A DNA stretch of 40,109 bases from Methanobacteriota archaeon (GTDB taxonomy: Archaea; Thermoproteota; Thermoprotei_A; Sulfolobales; Sulfolobaceae). Shown piece by piece: positions 38,479-40,109 of the stretch; the first letter of the stretch is position 1; every line of letters begins with the position of its first letter. The translations under genes were made by a program, and so were the position numbers. The DNA lies in NCBI GenBank assembly GCA_017857195.1, contig JAFMDM010000002.1:1-40109 (forward strand). Reading direction: 5' to 3'. Below the pieces are notes generated by a model. It had not been told where the DNA came from. It did not search any database and saw only the letters and a program-made list of their open reading frames with translations.

Positions 38479-40098
38479 TTACCTCACCCCAAGGAAGAGA
38501 ATTAAGAAAAGCAAGAATAGGACCACTATTCCAGCTCCATAAACAGCCACGTAGTCCCTTAGGACTTGGGTCTGTATTCCGTTGAATATCTTAGAGCCGG
38601 CGGAAGTAATCGAGGAGGGAAGTTTGTAATTTATCAAATTATCTAGCACCCCAGTCTCAAATCCCTTAAACACTAGTTCGGAGAACCTTCTATATCCCAT
38701 ACCTATGGCGTCAAAGGCTGGATTTATATACCAACCATAGTAGAAGAAGTTAATTATCCCACGTGTTATGTTATTACCATAGAGATCTACCTGACCGACA
38801 TAGAAAGCAAGGATAGCTATCGCTATCCCTACTAATCCTACAATGATTGAGCCAATATCGAGACCATAGATAGCATAGGATAGACTAAAAGTGGAAGAAA
38901 TGAAGTGATAAAGGCTATAGAAAGTCCCTCCAACCACGATAGATGCTAATACCAACAGCAGCGGCGAAACAATCATTATCCTAGAGGCCTCATGTTCTTC
39001 CACTTCCTCAGCTTTCCTCCAATTGAACGTCTTAAATACAAGCCTCATTATGTAGATGGAGCCTAGTAAGTCAAGCAGTAATGTGGCATAGAATAGTTCC
39101 GTACTAGCGGAAATGTTAGATATCACATCATGTCCCCAGAAGCCCAAAAGGAATGGAAAGTTGGCCAGGTTAAGAGCCGCAATAAGTTGGAGAACAAAAA
39201 CCACCGGGGCCTTTCTGTATAAATTGCGGAATGATGAGATATATCTATTTTCTGTTAGGTGTATGACATAGCCCGCATTCATAAAAAGGGAGGCCTTGTA
39301 AATTCCGTGTGCAATCATCTGGATTAGCCCTGCCACAATGCCTGCCACAAGTAGGGCGGGATTGCCAGTATAGAAGGATAAAAGACCCCCAAGGGAAGGA
39401 GCAAAGATCATAAGTGATATCTGGTCTGCCGTCGAGTTAGCCAAGATAAGCTTCTGTTCTCTAGCTACTAATGCGTTAAAACTAGCGTAAAAAGCAGTAA
39501 AAAGGGTCACGCCCACTGCTATCTCCATATAGAGGGCAGTTTGAGCACTGGCTAAATTCATGAAGGGATAAAACAGAAATGTTAACATGGCACCCAAATT
39601 GACCATAGTCGCTGCGTGTATCAACGCACTCACCGGAGTTGGTCCTGTCATAGCCGTAAGTAACCATTGAGTGAAGGGAAATTGTGCGCTCTTCGATAAA
39701 CCGCCAAGGAAAATGAAAAGCATTATGAGCCATGCAAATGAAGGATATCTGGACGGTAAGGAGGCCAAGAAGGTTACTAGTCCTCCTGAGGGGGAGGGAT
39801 ATAATAAAGTGGTTCCAGCAAATTGAGTGTGACTGGTAAGTAACACCAGGACACCTAAACCTGTGAGCATAGCTACATCTCCAATTCTGGTGAAAACTAA
39901 GGCCCGTATCCCGCTGATCGTCGGGAAGGAGAGATTCCTAATTCCAAATACCTTTCTGTCGAAGTCACCCACTACGTTTCTCTGATCGTCGTTTAGCCAG
40001 TAACTTATTAGTCCGTAGGAGGCAAGCCCCGTGCCTTCCCAACCGGCCATGAATAGAAGCAAGTTGTCTGAATAGATAACGGCCAACATTGATGCCAC
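38479..40098 (-). CDS. nuoL: NADH-quinone oxidoreductase subunit L-like (N-terminus beyond window)
   Basis: FMAGWEGTGLASYGLISYW, GGLSKSAQFPFTQWLLTAMTGPTPVSALIHAATMVNLG, NSTADQISLM. Confidence 0.92.
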   Translation of the reverse strand: MASMLAVIYSDNLLLFMAGWEGTGLASYGLISYWLNDDQRNVVGDFDRKVFGIRNLSFPTISGIRALVFTRIGDVAMLTGLGVLVLLTSHTQFAGTTLLYPSPSGGLVTFLASLPSRYPSFAWLIMLFIFLGGLSKSAQFPFTQWLLTAMTGPTPVSALIHAATMVNLGAMLTFLFYPFMNLASAQTALYMEIAVGVTLFTAFYASFNALVAREQKLILANSTADQISLMIFAPSLGGLLSFYTGNPALLVAGIVAGLIQMIAHGIYKASLFMNAGYVIHLTENRYISSFRNLYRKAPVVFVLQLIAALNLANFPFLLGFWGHDVISNISASTELFYATLLLDLLGSIYIMRLVFKTFNWRKAEEVEEHEASRIMIVSPLLLVLASIVVGGTFYSLYHFISSTFSLSYAIYGLDIGSIIVGLVGIAIAILAFYVGQVDLYGNNITRGIINFFYYGWYINPAFDAIGMGYRRFSELVFKGFETGVLDNLINYKLPSSITSAGSKIFNGIQTQVLRDYVAVYGAGIVVLFLLFLILFLGVR

Positions 40099-40109
40099 AA
40101 ATATGCTAA

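Noticed and set aside
38479-40098. nuoL lacking its N-terminus as a pseudogene
   Set aside because: The truncation coincides with the window edge; the frame is open to the end.
1-40109. CRISPR array or cas genes
   Set aside because: No regularly spaced direct repeats and no Cas-like proteins were seen.

Overview
The window looks like a moderately AT-rich crenarchaeal (Sulfolobales, probably Metallosphaera- or Sulfolobus-like) chromosome segment; lineage is inferred from gene content only. From left to right it contains: an S9 prolyl oligopeptidase; a ten-gene minus-strand transketolase/shikimate operon (tktN-tktC-CM/TyrA-DAHPS-aroB-aroE-aroC-aroK-aroA-aroD); a plus-strand information-processing cluster (E1-like protein, UPF0104 flippase, Cdc45/RecJdbh-like protein, Pcc1, L10e, Dph2, Csl4, RpoL, unknown 94-aa protein, TFS); a decayed secreted-protein gene; a vapBC module; tRNA-Arg(TCT); an ADH/glycerate kinase pair; an isolated nuoB; a glycogen locus; a nucleoside phosphorylase/HD hydrolase pair; a two-protein glutamate synthase; and MIPS-nuoN-nuoL. 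The most interesting unlisted structure is a ~150-bp element with imperfect terminal inverted repeats. It occurs three times in the same orientation, two copies bracket vapBC like a composite mobile unit, and two copies sit directly upstream of genes and inflate the ORF calls. Other non-ORF signals are a well-formed box C/D guide sRNA gene with its own TATA-like box (about 31675-31732), an 11-bp tandem duplication that explains a frameshift in the decayed gene, and short ORFs below the 60-aa cutoff with promoter or coding support. All calls were made by eye from sequence; no database search was run.
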